From Parabacteroides sp. (GTDB lineage Bacteria > Bacteroidota > Bacteroidia > Bacteroidales > Tannerellaceae): 64,000 nt of DNA. The position numbers and the translations under genes are program-made. The notes under the pieces were generated by a model, which saw only the letters and a program-made list of their open reading frames with translations, made no database searches and had not been told where the DNA came from. Numbering within the stretch: position 1 is the first letter of the stretch; each line of letters starts with the position of its first letter. The stretch covers positions 1 through 64,000 of the forward strand of contig JAHHQS010000001.1 in NCBI GenBank assembly GCA_020026285.1, in the 5' to 3' direction. Below are positions 9,492 through 21,700 of the stretch, piece after piece.

Positions 9492-10233
9492 ATATTAAAA
9501 AGTATACTGTCTGATCTTTTTTTGTTTCATTTTGTTCGTTTTTATGCGTTTTAGATAATGGCTGTTTCTTTTTATTTTTCCTTTTTAGCCGTTTTTAGAG
9601 ATATTTTTTGAATGGAATCTGATTAGAAAAATTACATCTGAAGTTTTTTCTAGAAAAGAATGTAATCTTTTTTAATTTCATTGTAGTGAATTCCTAAAAA
9701 ACTTTGAGAAAATTCAGAAAATGTCAAAGCTTTTCAGCCATTTCTCCTATAAAATCATATTAAAAAGAGAATTTATAGAACGGAAACGACTTTTTTAGGA
9801 GAGAATACCCTTGAAATATTGATTTTTAATGGCTTTTCTTCCGTCTTTTGTTCTTTATTCACTGAAAAAAAGCTCATTTTCTTATTGCCTTTCTGTCATT
9901 AAAAATACCGGTGCTCCTACCGGTTATCCTAAATCATCACAAGCTTTCGGTTTGTAACTTTTCAAGATGATTTCAGATTCGGGAAACTACTATCTTCTGG
10001 TCAAAACTAAACTCTCTGTAGCTCGTTTAAAAATGATCGTTCCTTCAGCAACACTCAGGGAAGTGAAGGAACTTGACTTTGATTTGACATTTTGTCAAAA
10101 ATAAAGACTCTGAATTCTGCAGGAACAGGTGTTTTATAAAGAGGTTTTTTAAGTATTTATTGACATTGAAAAATGAATCTATATTGTGTAGTATAAGCTT
10201 TATTCTGTATTTTTGTAGAAAAATATAGAAGAT
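9492..10233. other. 742-bp gap before dxs, with several hairpins
   Basis: No convincing gene. The left half is AT-rich low-complexity DNA. The right half holds inverted repeats: ACCGGT twice, six bases apart (9907-9925); AAATCATC/GATGATTT (9931-9938 with 9966-9973); and GTTCCTTCA/TGAAGGAAC (10039-10047 with 10064-10072). None has a T-tail. An ATG-initiated 42-codon frame (9829-9957, + strand) contains an opening hydrophobic stretch but resembles nothing I know. A - strand frame of 70 codons crosses into dxs and looks accidental. Confidence 0.5.
10184..10215 (+). promoter_or_regulatory. Promoter of dxs
   Basis: TTG at 10184-10186 and TATTTTTG at 10208-10215, with 21 nt between, fit the Bacteroidota -33/-7 pattern. 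The dxs ATG follows 18 nt later. Confidence 0.6.
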
Positions 10234-12144
10234 ATGAATGTTTGTAAGGAGGGACATCTATTGAACCGGATTGACAGCCCGGCTGATTTGCATAAACTTT
10301 CCGAGGATCAGTTGCCGGAAGTTTGCGCAGATTTGCGTCAATATATCATTGATGTTTTGTCAGAGAACCCTGGACATCTAGGTGCCAGTCTTGGTACGGT
10401 TGAGCTGACAGTTGCCTTGCACTATGTATTCAATGCACCATATGACCGGATTGTTTGGGATGTGGGGCATCAGGCTTATAGCCATAAGATTCTAACGGGT
10501 CGTAAAGAAGCTTTTCATACGTTGCGAAAGTTGGGTGGAATCAGTGGTTTCCCTAATCCGGATGAAAGTGAATATGATGCTTTTATTGCGGGACATGCAT
10601 CTAATTCTATTTCGGCAGCGATGGGTATGTCTGTCGCTTCAGCATTGAAACATGAGAATAGACATGTTATTGCCGTTATTGGAGATGGAGCAATGACGGG
10701 AGGCCTGGCTTTCGAAGGTTTGAACAATGCTTCTGCTAATCCGAATAATCTGCTGATTATTCTGAACGATAATAACATGGCAATCGACCATAGCGTAGGT
10801 GGGTTGAGCCAGTATCTGGTTGATATAACAACAAGTCAGACATATAACAAGATGCGTTATGATGTCTATAAAGGCTTGAAAAAAATAAATCTGATTAACA
10901 ACGGACGGAGAGAGAATATCCTTCGTTTCAATAATAGCCTGAAAGCTTTATTAACTCAGCAGCATAATTTGTTTGAAGGTTTCAGTATCCGCTATTTTGG
11001 CCCTGTAGATGGTCATGATGTGGGTTATTTGGTGAAACTGCTGAATGATATAAAAGATCTGGAAGGACCGAAATTATTACACATCAAGACAAAGAAAGGT
11101 AAAGGTTTTGCTCCTGCCGAGGAGTCTGCTACAGAATGGCATGCTCCGGGAAGATTTAATAAAGAAACAGGAGAAAGAATCATTGTTCATCACCTGAATG
11201 AGCCACAGTGTTATCAGGATGTATTTGGTCATACTTTGGTTGAACTTGCAGAGAAAGACGAACGTATTGTTGGGGTGACACCTGCCATGCCAACGGGCTG
11301 CTCAATGACTTATATGATGAAAGCTTTTCCAGAACGTGCTTTTGATGTGGGTATTGCCGAAGGTCATGCCGTTACGTTTTCGGCAGGTCTGGCGAAAGAG
11401 GGTATGATGCCTTTCTGTAACGTATATTCTTCATTTATGCAACGAGCTTATGACATGGTTATTCATGATGTGGCTTTGCAGAAATTGAATATGGTGATTT
11501 GTCTGGATCGTGCCGGTCTGGTGGGTGAAGACGGAGCTACTCATCATGGAGTTTTTGACCTGGCATATTTACGGCCGATACCGAATCTGATTATTTCGTC
11601 ACCTTTAAATGAATGGGATTTGAGAAATCTGATGTATACAGGTTGTAAATCTCAGAAAGGACCATTTGTGATTCGTTATCCGCGTGGAAAAGGAGAAAAG
11701 AGTGACTGGAAAAATGAAATGAAAATGCTTCCGATAGGAAAAGGTAGAAAATTACATGAAGGAAAGGATCTGGCTGTTCTGTCAATCGGTCCGATTGGAA
11801 ATGAGGCAATCAAAGCAATCGAAGAGGTTGAAAAGGAAGGATTGTCGATTGCCCATTATGATATGATTTATCTTAAACCTATTGATGAAGAGCTCCTTCA
11901 TGAAGTAGGAAAACGGTTTAAATATATTATAACGATTGAAAATGGAACAAAGATGGGAGGCTTAGGTAGCGCAGTCCTTGAATTTATGTCTGATAATGGA
12001 TATACACCTCAAGTAAAGCGAATAGGTGTTCCTGATAAGTTTATTGAGCATGGTTCTGTTTCGGAACTATATAAGTTATGCGGTTTGGATGCCAAAAGTA
12101 TTGCCTGTGAAATCAGACAAATATTGAAGAGCTCTAACGCTTGA
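10234..12144 (+). CDS. dxs: 1-deoxy-D-xylulose-5-phosphate synthase
   Basis: Cytoplasmic thiamine-diphosphate enzyme condensing pyruvate and glyceraldehyde 3-phosphate, the first step of the MEP isoprenoid pathway; ispF, a later step, lies at 29.4 kb. The 636-residue length is typical. Visible motifs are [11 protein letters not shown], the ThDP/Mg signature GDGAMTGG followed by NDNNMAID, and in the transketolase pyrimidine half GIAEGHAV and [10 protein letters not shown]. The C-terminal transketolase domain includes GLGSAVLEF. The ATG at 10234 is chosen, but a perfect AAGGAGGG (10246-10253) stands 7 nt before an in-frame TTG at 10261, which would shorten the protein by nine residues. trkA follows after 32 nt, perhaps co-transcribed. 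Confidence 0.96.
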   Translation: MNVCKEGHLLNRIDSPADLHKLSEDQLPEVCADLRQYIIDVLSENPGHLGASLGTVELTVALHYVFNAPYDRIVWDVGHQAYSHKILTGRKEAFHTLRKLGGISGFPNPDESEYDAFIAGHASNSISAAMGMSVASALKHENRHVIAVIGDGAMTGGLAFEGLNNASANPNNLLIILNDNNMAIDHSVGGLSQYLVDITTSQTYNKMRYDVYKGLKKINLINNGRRENILRFNNSLKALLTQQHNLFEGFSIRYFGPVDGHDVGYLVKLLNDIKDLEGPKLLHIKTKKGKGFAPAEESATEWHAPGRFNKETGERIIVHHLNEPQCYQDVFGHTLVELAEKDERIVGVTPAMPTGCSMTYMMKAFPERAFDVGIAEGHAVTFSAGLAKEGMMPFCNVYSSFMQRAYDMVIHDVALQKLNMVICLDRAGLVGEDGATHHGVFDLAYLRPIPNLIISSPLNEWDLRNLMYTGCKSQKGPFVIRYPRGKGEKSDWKNEMKMLPIGKGRKLHEGKDLAVLSIGPIGNEAIKAIEEVEKEGLSIAHYDMIYLKPIDEELLHEVGKRFKYIITIENGTKMGGLGSAVLEFMSDNGYTPQVKRIGVPDKFIEHGSVSELYKLCGLDAKSIACEIRQILKSSNA

Positions 12145-12176
12145 TAAATTGACCCTTAAAACATACAAGAGAAAAA

Positions 12177-13514
12177 ATGAAAATAGTCATAGCCGGAGCC
12201 GGAGAGGTTGGAACGCATTTGGCAAAATTATTATCCCAGGAGAATCAGGATATTGTTCTGATGGATCAGAGCGAGGAACGACTTAGTTCGATGAATTCGA
12301 CAATGGAAGTTCTTCCAGTTGTTGGAAATCCTACATCTCTTAAAGATCTTGAAGAAGTAGGAATACGAAATACAGACTTGTTTGTAAGTGTTACCCCAGA
12401 GGAAACCACGAATATTGCAGCTTGTATATTGGCTCATAATTTGGGCGCTCACAAAACATTTGCGCGTATCAATAATTATGAATATTTGCAGCCTAAAAAC
12501 AAAGAATTATTTGAAAAATTGGGAATCAACTCCATGATTTATCCGGAGATGTTGGCTGCTCATGAAATTGTAACTTCGGTAAAACGTCCATGGGCTCGTC
12601 AGTATTGGGAATTGTTTGGAGGTGCATTGATCCTTATTGGGGTAAAAGTGCGTGAGAATGCTCAGATTGTTAATAAGTTGTTGTCTGAACTTCTTATGGA
12701 ACAGAAGTTCTACCATATAGTAGCTATCAAACGTCAGAACGAAACAATTATTCCTCGTGGTACTGACCGTATTATGCCGGGAGATTTATTGTTCTTTACA
12801 ACAACTCACGATTATATAGAGGATGTTCGTCTGCTTACTGGAAAAAGTAATCCGGAAGTAAAGAAAGTGTTTATCATGGGAGGTAGTAGAATTGCTTTAC
12901 GTGCCTGTCAGTATCTTCCAAGTCATATACGTATTAAGGTTCTCGAAACAGATAAGGAAAAGAGTTACCGAATCGCTGAAGCTGTTCCAAGTAATGTTTT
13001 AATTATTAATGGGGATGGCCGTGATATGGATTTGTTAATCAATGAGGGAATCAAAGATGCTCAGGCATTTATTGCTCTTACTGAAAATTCAAGTACCAAT
13101 ATTCTTGCTTGTCTGGCTGCTAAACGGTACGGGGTGTCTCGAACAGTGGCTAAAATTGAGAATATCGATTATATTCCTTTGGCCGAAAGTATGGATATTG
13201 GTTCTGTGATTAACAAGAAGCTGATTGCTGCCAGCCATATTTATCAATTCTTATTGGATGCAGATGTTTCTAATGTGAAGTGTCTGACATTTGCCAATGC
13301 GGATGTGGCGGAATTGGTGGCTCGTCCGGAGTCAAAAATCACTAAAAAAGTGGTTAGAGAAATACATTTGCCTCGTGACATCACATTGGGAGGATTGATT
13401 CGAAATGGTAAGCCGATGATGATTGATGGTGAAACTCAGATAATGCCTTATGATCATGTTGTTGTGTTTTGTCTGGATACGGCAATGCGTAAGTTGGAAG
13501 ATTATTTTAATTGA
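12177..13514 (+). CDS. trkA: Trk potassium uptake, NAD-binding subunit TrkA
   Basis: Peripheral cytoplasmic gating subunit of the Trk K+ uptake system; it binds NAD(H)/ATP and controls the TrkH channel encoded immediately downstream. The 445-residue protein has two tandem RCK halves, each a Rossmann TrkA-N domain (first: VIAGAGEVGTHLAKLL near residue 3; second: VFIMGGSRIALRA near residue 230) followed by a TrkA-C domain. The acidic residue after the first glycine motif (VLMDQSEERL) fits NAD binding. The stop codon abuts the trkH segment, so the two form an operon. Confidence 0.95.
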   Translation: MKIVIAGAGEVGTHLAKLLSQENQDIVLMDQSEERLSSMNSTMEVLPVVGNPTSLKDLEEVGIRNTDLFVSVTPEETTNIAACILAHNLGAHKTFARINNYEYLQPKNKELFEKLGINSMIYPEMLAAHEIVTSVKRPWARQYWELFGGALILIGVKVRENAQIVNKLLSELLMEQKFYHIVAIKRQNETIIPRGTDRIMPGDLLFFTTTHDYIEDVRLLTGKSNPEVKKVFIMGGSRIALRACQYLPSHIRIKVLETDKEKSYRIAEAVPSNVLIINGDGRDMDLLINEGIKDAQAFIALTENSSTNILACLAAKRYGVSRTVAKIENIDYIPLAESMDIGSVINKKLIAASHIYQFLLDADVSNVKCLTFANADVAELVARPESKITKKVVREIHLPRDITLGGLIRNGKPMMIDGETQIMPYDHVVVFCLDTAMRKLEDYFN

Positions 13515-13532
13515 TTGAAAGGGCGGATTTGT

Positions 13533-14987
13533 ATGTTGAATATACGTTTTATATTTAAGATGCTCGGATTAATGTTTATCCTTGAAACTATATTCATGTT
13601 GTTAGCATTAGCCGTGGCATTCTTTTATCAAGGTGACGATGTACAGCCTCTTGCACTTTCAAGTGCAATTTTATTTGGAAGCGGACTTATTTTTTACTTG
13701 ATTGGCTTCAGAGCAAATGAACAGGCGGCTGGACGGCGTGAAAGTATGCTGATTGTAACATTGACATGGATGTTATTGTCGTTTTTCGGAATGCTTCCAT
13801 TCTATCTTGGCGGATATGTTGATAGTATTGCAGATGCTTATTTTGAAACCATGTCAGGTTTTACTACAACTGGAGCAACAATTCTTACAGATATAGAAGC
13901 GTTACCGAAAGGTATCCTTTTCTGGCGAAGTCTTACCCAATGGCAGGGCGGAATGGGAATGGTTGTCTTTACTGTTGCATTAATGCCTATCTTCGGAGTA
14001 GGAGCAAGTCAGATGTTTGATGCCGAAACCCCAGGGATTACTCACGAACGTTTTCGGCCAAGAGTTACTCAGGTTGCCAAACGTTTATGGGGTGTCTATC
14101 TGTTTCTTACATTGTTAGTCGCTTTCTTGCTGTGGCTTGGCCCGATGAGTCTTTATGATGCGATCAATCATAGTATGACCTGTATGTCTACAGGCGGTTA
14201 TTCTACTAAAAATGCAAGTATAGCTCACTGGAATTCACCTTATGTAGAGTATGTTCTAGCTACATTTATGTGTATTGGTTCCATGAATATGACCTTGCTT
14301 TATTTCTTCTTTAATGGAAAGTTCAGTAAATTATTAAAAGATGAGGAAGTGCGCTGGTTTGTATCGATAGTCATTTTGTCTATCGGTATTGTCTTCTGCT
14401 GGGTTTATTTCAAAGGATTTATTTCAGATCCCGAGGAAGCATTCAGACAAGCCTTTTTCCAGGTGAGTACATTGATTTCAACATGTGGATATGCAACGGT
14501 CGATTTCATTCCATGGGGACCATTTTTCTGGATGATTGCTATAAGTTTGATGTTTGTTTGTGGTTGTGCCGGTTCAACATGTGGCGGTTTTAAGACCGGA
14601 CGTGTAGTTATTCTGGCCAAGAATGTGATAAATACATTTAAGAAGCAGACCCATCCGAATGCAGTTGTTCCGGTTTGTTTTAATAATCGTGTCGTTTCAG
14701 GTGAAGTTGTACATCGTGTGACGGCTTTTGCCTTTATTTATATCTCGTTAATAATCGGAACGACATTCTTCCTGGTATTTGATGGCGCAGGCTTTGTAGA
14801 AGCAATAGGAACATCTACATCAGCCGTGGCAAATGTCGGTCCCGGTTTGGGAATTTATGGACCGGTAGGAAATTATTCCACCTACTCGGATCTTAGTAAA
14901 TGGGTATTGTCATTTGTGATGATGACAGGTCGTTTGGAAATATTTACTGTTCTGACAGTTCTTTTACCGGGATTCTGGAAACAGTAA
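13533..14987 (+). CDS. trkH: Trk potassium uptake, membrane subunit TrkH
   Basis: Inner-membrane K+ channel-like subunit of Trk, partner of TrkA. It contains the four repeated pore segments of the SKT superfamily: TMSGFTTTGATIL, TCMSTGGYSTKN, STLISTCGYATVDF and STSAVANVGPGLG, each with the selectivity-filter glycine. Between them are many hydrophobic helices. The ATG at 13533 is preferred (484 residues); an in-frame TTG directly after the trkA stop (13515) would add six residues, but a hydrophobic first helix starts naturally at MLNIRFIFKMLG. A weak 7-bp hairpin follows the stop at 14991-15010. Confidence 0.95.
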   Translation: MLNIRFIFKMLGLMFILETIFMLLALAVAFFYQGDDVQPLALSSAILFGSGLIFYLIGFRANEQAAGRRESMLIVTLTWMLLSFFGMLPFYLGGYVDSIADAYFETMSGFTTTGATILTDIEALPKGILFWRSLTQWQGGMGMVVFTVALMPIFGVGASQMFDAETPGITHERFRPRVTQVAKRLWGVYLFLTLLVAFLLWLGPMSLYDAINHSMTCMSTGGYSTKNASIAHWNSPYVEYVLATFMCIGSMNMTLLYFFFNGKFSKLLKDEEVRWFVSIVILSIGIVFCWVYFKGFISDPEEAFRQAFFQVSTLISTCGYATVDFIPWGPFFWMIAISLMFVCGCAGSTCGGFKTGRVVILAKNVINTFKKQTHPNAVVPVCFNNRVVSGEVVHRVTAFAFIYISLIIGTTFFLVFDGAGFVEAIGTSTSAVANVGPGLGIYGPVGNYSTYSDLSKWVLSFVMMTGRLEIFTVLTVLLPGFWKQ

Positions 14988-14990
14988 GAA

Positions 14991-15010
14991 TATCTGAAAA
15001 AGATCAGATA
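14991..15010 (+). terminator. Weak hairpin after trkH
   Basis: TATCTGA/TCAGATA (7-bp stem, 6-nt loop) lies just after the trkH stop. A run of seven T follows only about 15 nt later, so terminator function is doubtful. Confidence 0.3.
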
Positions 15011-15179
15011 GTTAAAACTCTGATTTTTTTGAATTAAAATATACGTTTTAAAAGAATTTTACGTTATACTAAATGCGTGGATTTTGTACGCCCTAAGACT
15101 TCGTTGAGTATATTAGAATCTGTTATGAAATAGATTATTAGGATATTTGATATGAAGATTTTTTAATGAGGAAAAAAGA

Positions 15180-15773
15180 ATGATTGACTATATAAAAGGT
15201 GAAATTACCGAATTGGCTCCAGCCCGGATGGTAATGGAATGTTATGGAATAGGCTATGAAATAAACATTTCATTGACAACTTATACTGCCTATCAAGGTA
15301 AAAAAGAGGGAAAAATTTTCATTTTTGAGGTGATTCGTGAGGATGCTCATCTGCTTTATGGTTTTGCAACAATTGCAGAACGTGAACTATTTACTATGTT
15401 GACATCTGTTTCAGGTGTTGGTCCAAATACTGCAAGAATGATTTTGTCGTCTTTCCAGCCTGCAGAGTTAGTGCAGGTGATAGCGTCGAAAGATGAGAAG
15501 GCATTAAGTACGGTGAAAGGAATTGGTTTGAAAACTGCTCAGCGAATATTGGTTGATCTGAAAAATAAAGTCAAAACAATGGAAACCTTGGCTCCTTCAA
15601 GTCAATCTGTTCTTCCTGTATCGAATTCGGAAGTGGCTGAAGAAGCTCTTGCCGCGTTAGTTATGTTAGGTTTTCAAAAAGGAGCATCCCAGAAAGTGGT
15701 TGCTTCTATTCTAAAAAACAGTCCGGCTTTACCTGTAGAACAGGTTATTAAGGCGGCTCTTAAGATGCTTTAA
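15180..15773 (+). CDS. ruvA: Holliday junction branch-migration protein RuvA
   Basis: Tetrameric protein that binds Holliday junctions and loads the RuvB motor. In 197 residues it shows an N-terminal OB fold (MIDYIKGEITEL... REDAHLLYGF), a central pair of helix-hairpin-helix motifs (VSGVGPNTARMIL and VKGIGLKTAQRIL), and a C-terminal domain III (AEEALAALVMLGF) that contacts RuvB. The length is normal. Its TAA overlaps the sprA ATG by one base (taATG), so translation of the two is probably coupled. ruvB and ruvC are not in the window. Confidence 0.96.
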   Translation: MIDYIKGEITELAPARMVMECYGIGYEINISLTTYTAYQGKKEGKIFIFEVIREDAHLLYGFATIAERELFTMLTSVSGVGPNTARMILSSFQPAELVQVIASKDEKALSTVKGIGLKTAQRILVDLKNKVKTMETLAPSSQSVLPVSNSEVAEEALAALVMLGFQKGASQKVVASILKNSPALPVEQVIKAALKML

Positions 15774-18700
15774 TGAGAAAAAATACAAAATATATATTAT
15801 TAGTCTGCTTTTTTATTCTGATAAGTAGTCTGTGGGCTTTGAATGCGGATTTTATGGAGGCTTCAAGATTTCTTCCCGAATTTGAAGTCGTTGCTCCTGT
15901 CAATCAGGATCGGGATACTATCCGTTCCAGATATCCTGTCTCAAAAATAACTGCTGAAGAATATAAGGATTTATTGAAAAAGTCGCCTGCAGACTTGAAA
16001 GATCCGGAGAATATCAAAACTACAATTGAATATGATATTCGTACGGGTACATATATTGTGCGTACCAGGTTGGGGGATATGGAGTTAGGTACGCCTATGA
16101 CCTTGACTCCTGAAGAATATCAGGATTATAGTCTGCAACAATCTCTACATTCATATTTCAAGGCTAAAAATGCTGAGGAATTTAAAAAAGATGCAAATAA
16201 AAAATTCAACATCACTGATATGCAGTTCGATTTGGGTCCTGCCGAACGTATCTTTGGTAAAGGTGGAGTTCGTGTTAAGACACAGGGAACTGCCCAATTG
16301 ACGATAGGACTTAAAAGTAACAAAACAGATAATCCTTCTCTTCCTGTACGTGCGCGTAAACGTACTACCTTCGATTTTGATGAGAATGTTCAATTAAATG
16401 TAAAAGCATCGGTTGGTTCTAAAGTAAACTTCGGTATGAATTATAATACCGAAACATCTTTTGATTTTGACTCCAAGCAGTTGAAGTTAGGTTATACAGG
16501 TGATGAGGATGAAATCATCAAGTCTATTGAAGCTGGTAATGTGAGTATGACTACCAGTAACTCTTTAATTAACGGAGGTGCTGCATTATTTGGTATGAAG
16601 GCCGATCTGCAGTTTGGAAAGTTACGAATCAATGCTTTATTAGCTCAACAGGAATCGGAATCTAAGACAGTTAATTCTAAAGGTGGCGTTCAGACAAAGC
16701 CTTTTGAAATAACAGTTGATTCGTATGATGAGAATCGACATTTCTTCCTTTCTCAGTATTTCCGTGATCATTATGATCAGTCAATGGCTAAATTACCTCG
16801 TATCAATTCTGTAGTTTCAATTAATCGAATAGAAGTTTGGATTACCAATAAACAGGCGAATTACGATCAGTCCAGAAATATTGTGGCATTTTCTGATTTG
16901 GCGGAGAATCGACATATCAGTAATCCTCAGTTTGCGCCTCAAGGGACATCGGAACTGCCATTAAATGAGTCTAATAATTTGTATAAGACAATTATAAACA
17001 GTTATCCGGATGCTCGTGTAATCAGTAAAGTGACTCAGGCTTTTACTGGTTTTATAGAAGGTGGACGTGACTATGAAAAGATTGAAAGTGCCCGCTTATT
17101 GAACGAATCAGAATATACACTTAATCGTCAGTTAGGTTATATCTCTTTAAATACAAAATTACAGCCGGATGATATCTTGGCCGTGGCTTTCGAATATACT
17201 AGTGGGGGAAAGACTTATCAGGTTGGTGAATTTTCTAGTGATAGTAAAGAAAATACAAGCAACTGTTTGTATTTGAAATTGTTGAAGGGTACAAATATGT
17301 CACCGAAGATGCCTTTCTGGGATTTAATGATGAAGAATATTTATTCTTTGGATGCATATTCTGTTCAGAAAGAAAAGTTCCGTTTGAATATTTTATATCA
17401 AAGTGATACAACTGGTACAGCCGTAAATTATTTGTCGGAAGGTAATATCAAGGATGAAATCTTGTTGCGTGTCATGAATCTTGACCGATTGAATTCCCAG
17501 AATGAAGCTCATGCTGATGGATTCTTTGATTTTATTGAAGGACTTACAATTCAGGCTGATAAAGGAAAGGTTATCTTCCCTGTAGTTGAACCTTTTGGTT
17601 CTTATTTGCGTAAAAAGATAGGAAATGATATTATCGCTGATAAATATGTTTTCCAGGAACTGTATGATTCTACATTAACCTATGCGCGTCAAATAGCTGA
17701 AAAGAATAAGTTTATTTTACAAGGTGAATATAAAGCTTCATCGGGCGCTGAAATTCAATTGGAAGCAACAAATGTGGCTAGAGGTTCGGTAAAAGTGACG
17801 GCTGGAGGTGCCGTCTTGACTGAAAATGTAGATTATTCTGTCGATTATGCTTCGGGTATTGTTACCATTTTGAATGAGAATATTATAGCTAGTGGGACTC
17901 CTGTCAGTGTAACTTTGGAGAACCGTTCTACATTCAATATGCAGCGAAAAACTATGATGGGATTAGATTTGAATTATCACTTTAATCCTAATTTTAATGT
18001 GGGGGCTACGATTATGCATATGTCTGAAATGCCTCTTACTACCAAGACTGTGATGGGAAATGAATCAGTGAAAAATACATTATGGGGTGTAAATGCCTCT
18101 TATAAAGGGGAAAGTCAGATGCTTACGAATCTGTTGGATAAATTGCCTTTGCTTACGTTGACAAAACCTAGTCAGATTGCTTTTAATGCAGAATTCGCTC
18201 ATCTGATTGCTGGTCACTATGAAAATAAATATTCTGGAGGATATTCTTATCTGGATGACTTTGAGTCTACTCAGAACTCTATAGACTTGCTAAATCCTTA
18301 TCCTTGGAATTTAGCTAGTACTCCGTACGATGATAATAGTGGAGCTTTATTCCCGGAAGCAGCTTTAGTGAATAATATTGATTATGGAAAAAATAGAGCT
18401 TTGATCGCTTGGTATTATGTCGATGGTATCTTTACGCGAAAGAATTCTCGTTCTTTGCCAAAACATATTACTAAAGATGATTTGTCAAATCATTATGTTC
18501 GTGCGGTTCCGACAACAGAATTGTTTCCTAATAGAGATTTAAGTATTAATGAAAACAATCAATTGTCTGTCTTGAATGTCGCTTTTTATCCAAACGAGCG
18601 TGGCCCGTATAATCTGGATGCTGAACGAGTTAATTCTGATGGAACTTTGATGGATCCTGAAAAACGTTGGGGAGGAATCATGCGAAAGATAGATCAGGTG

Positions 18701-21700
18701 GATTTTGAGACTGCAAATATTGAATATATCGAATTTTGGATGATGGATCCATTTATTTATAATGGTAATACAGCTAAAGGAGGAGATCTTTATTTCAATT
18801 TAGGGGATATTTCGGAAGATATATTGAAAGATGAAAAGAAATTCTTTGAGAATGGTCTTCCTGTAGATGGAAATATGTCGAAAATCGATACTACTATCTG
18901 GGGTAAAGTACCAAAACAGCAAAGTACTGTTTATGCTTTTGATAATTCGGCAGGATCAAGGAGCTTGCAGGATGTGGGTTTGAATGGTTTATCATCAGAA
19001 GAAGAAAAGAGTTTCCCTGCATATCAGAAATTCTTGGAAGTTTTAATGTCGAAACTTTCTGGTGAGACTATAGAAAAAATGACAAACGATCCTTTATCTG
19101 TCTTGAATAATCCATCAGGTGATAAGTTCCATTATTTTAGAGGTGCTGATTATGATGCACAGCAGTTGGATATCTTAAGTCGATATAAACGATATAACGG
19201 AACAGAAGGAAACTCAGAAGAGTCTGTGGAGAAATTTAATACGGCTTCAAGGACTACTCCGGATGTGGAAGATTTGAATCAGGATAATACACTGAATACA
19301 AATGAAAAATATTTTGAATATAAGATATCTCTTCGTCCGAATGATATGCAGGTTGGAAGTAACTATATTGTGAATGTCCAATCAGTAAATGCACCGTTGG
19401 CAAATGGAAAGACTGAAAATATTAATTGGTATTTGTTCAAAATTCCAGTGAAAAAATATCAGAGAAGGGTCGGTTCAATTGAAGATTTCAAGTCTATACG
19501 TTTTATGCGTATGTATATGACCGATTTTAAAGAGCCGACAATTCTTCGTTTTGGTACATTTGAATTGGTTCGAGGTGAATGGCGTGTTTATGAACGTGAT
19601 TTATCAAGATCAATCACTCCGGCAGCGAAAGGTTCTTTGGAGGTCTCAGCTGTAAATATTGAAGAAAATGGTAGTCGGACTCCGGTTAATTATGTATTGC
19701 CTCCTGGTGTTACCCGTATGCGTGACCCGAGTCAGCCTCAAATTCGTAAAGAAAACGAGCAGTCTTTGTCAATGAAGATTACTAACTTGGCTTCTCAGGA
19801 TGCTTTGGCTGTATATAAAAATACAAATTATGATTTGAGACAGTACAAACGTATGCAGTTGTTTACGCATGCTGAAGCGTTTATTAATGATATTACATCA
19901 TTGGCTGATGGTGAACTTTCTGCTTTTATTCGTTTGGGATCAGACTATAAGAATAATTATTATGAGTATGAAGTTCCGTTGAAACTGACTCCGGCAGGAA
20001 ATTATACAGACGGATCGGCAGATATAGTATGGCCTGCACAGAACTTGTTTGATATCACTTTGAAGAATCTTACAGAGTTGAAGCTGAGTCGTAATAGAGC
20101 GAAGAGACAAGGACAGTCTGGTGTTACATTCCAGTCTGTTTATTCTGAATATGATCCGGGTAATACTCGAAATAAAATCAGCATTGTTGGTAATCCAAGC
20201 TTATCAGAAGTAAAGGTTATTATGATTGGTGTACGTAATAATTCTCGAGAAGTGAAAAATGCGGAGATTTGGGTGAATGAGTTACGTCTTACTGATTTTA
20301 ATGAAGAAGGTGGATGGGCTGCAAATGCTAATATGAATGTAGCATTGTCTGATTTGGGTACAGTAAATGTAGCCGGACGACTTGAAACTGCTGGCTTTGG
20401 AGCTTTGGATCAGTCTGTAAATGAAAGACGATTGGATGATTATTCTCAATATAGTGTATCTACGAATATCGAATTAGGTAAATTCTTCCCCGAAAAGGCT
20501 AAAGTTAGTTTGCCTTTCTATTATGCGTATTCAAAACAAACAACAACTCCGAAATATGATCCGTTGAATCAGGATGTCAAGATGAAAGATGCTTTGGATG
20601 CCGTCGAATCGAATGCCGAGAAAGATTCTATCAAGGATTATTCTGTGGAACGAAATATTGTTAAAAGTATTTCTTTGAATAATGTACGTGTAGATATTCG
20701 TAGTAAGAATCCGATGCCTTATGATCCGGCGAACTTTTCTTTTGGTTATACTTATAATGAGAATAGCAAGCAGAATCCGGAAACGGAATATGAACGTAAT
20801 AAAGATTGGAATGGAAACTTCTCATATAATTATACTCCGTATGCGAAACCTTTCCAACCATTCAAGAAAGTGAAGAAAAACAATGGATATACTAAGTATA
20901 TCAAACAACTTTCATTGAATTATCTTCCTTCGAATATTAGTTTCCAGACAACTATGATGCGTAATTATTATGAATTACAATTACGTGATCTGAATAGTGC
21001 GACTAATACAACAACCAAGAATACTATTCCTGTTTCATTCAGTCAGGAATTCTATTGGGATAGGGCATTCAGTTTACGTTGGAATATTACAAACAATCTG
21101 AATTTTGATTTTACCTCTGGAACCAATGCTCGTATTGAAGAGCCTTATGTTCAGGTAAACAAGAAATTAAATCCGGATGGTTATAAGGTTTGGAAAGATT
21201 CGGTCATGCAAAGTATCAAAGATTTGGGTACTCCTTTGAAATATGATCAGAAGTTTACTGCTACCTGGACATTACCTTTACAATATATTCCGGTATTGAA
21301 CTGGGTTAATAGTTCTCTTTCTTATAATGCAACATATAATTGGGAGAGAAGTGCTGTTATTGAAAATGATGATCCGATTGGTAATGTAATCAAGAATCAA
21401 AGACAGTTTAATGCTCAGGTCGGATTAAACTTCCAAACATTGTATAATAAAAATCGCTTTTTAAAGAAAATCAGTCAGAAGTTTAATGCTAGTTCCAGAA
21501 CGACAAATAATAGTAAAAAGAACAAAAAGAAAAAGAAAGATATTAAGTTAGAGAAAGATATTACTCTCAATGTGGATAGTGGAATCGTAATAACTCATAA
21601 GATGTTTACCAAAAGATTGCGAGTTACTGCACAAGGAGCTGATGGAAAACGATACATCGTTAAATATAAGCCGGTAAACTATAATCAGATAAAAATTCTG

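Noticed and set aside
10045..10257. 70-codon - strand frame upstream of dxs
   Set aside because: It runs across the dxs promoter and start, has no recognisable domain, and its composition reflects AT-rich DNA.
21510..21545. Lysine-rich patch in SprA as a frameshift or assembly artefact
   Set aside because: The reading frame continues normally for another 550 residues, so it is treated as a basic loop.
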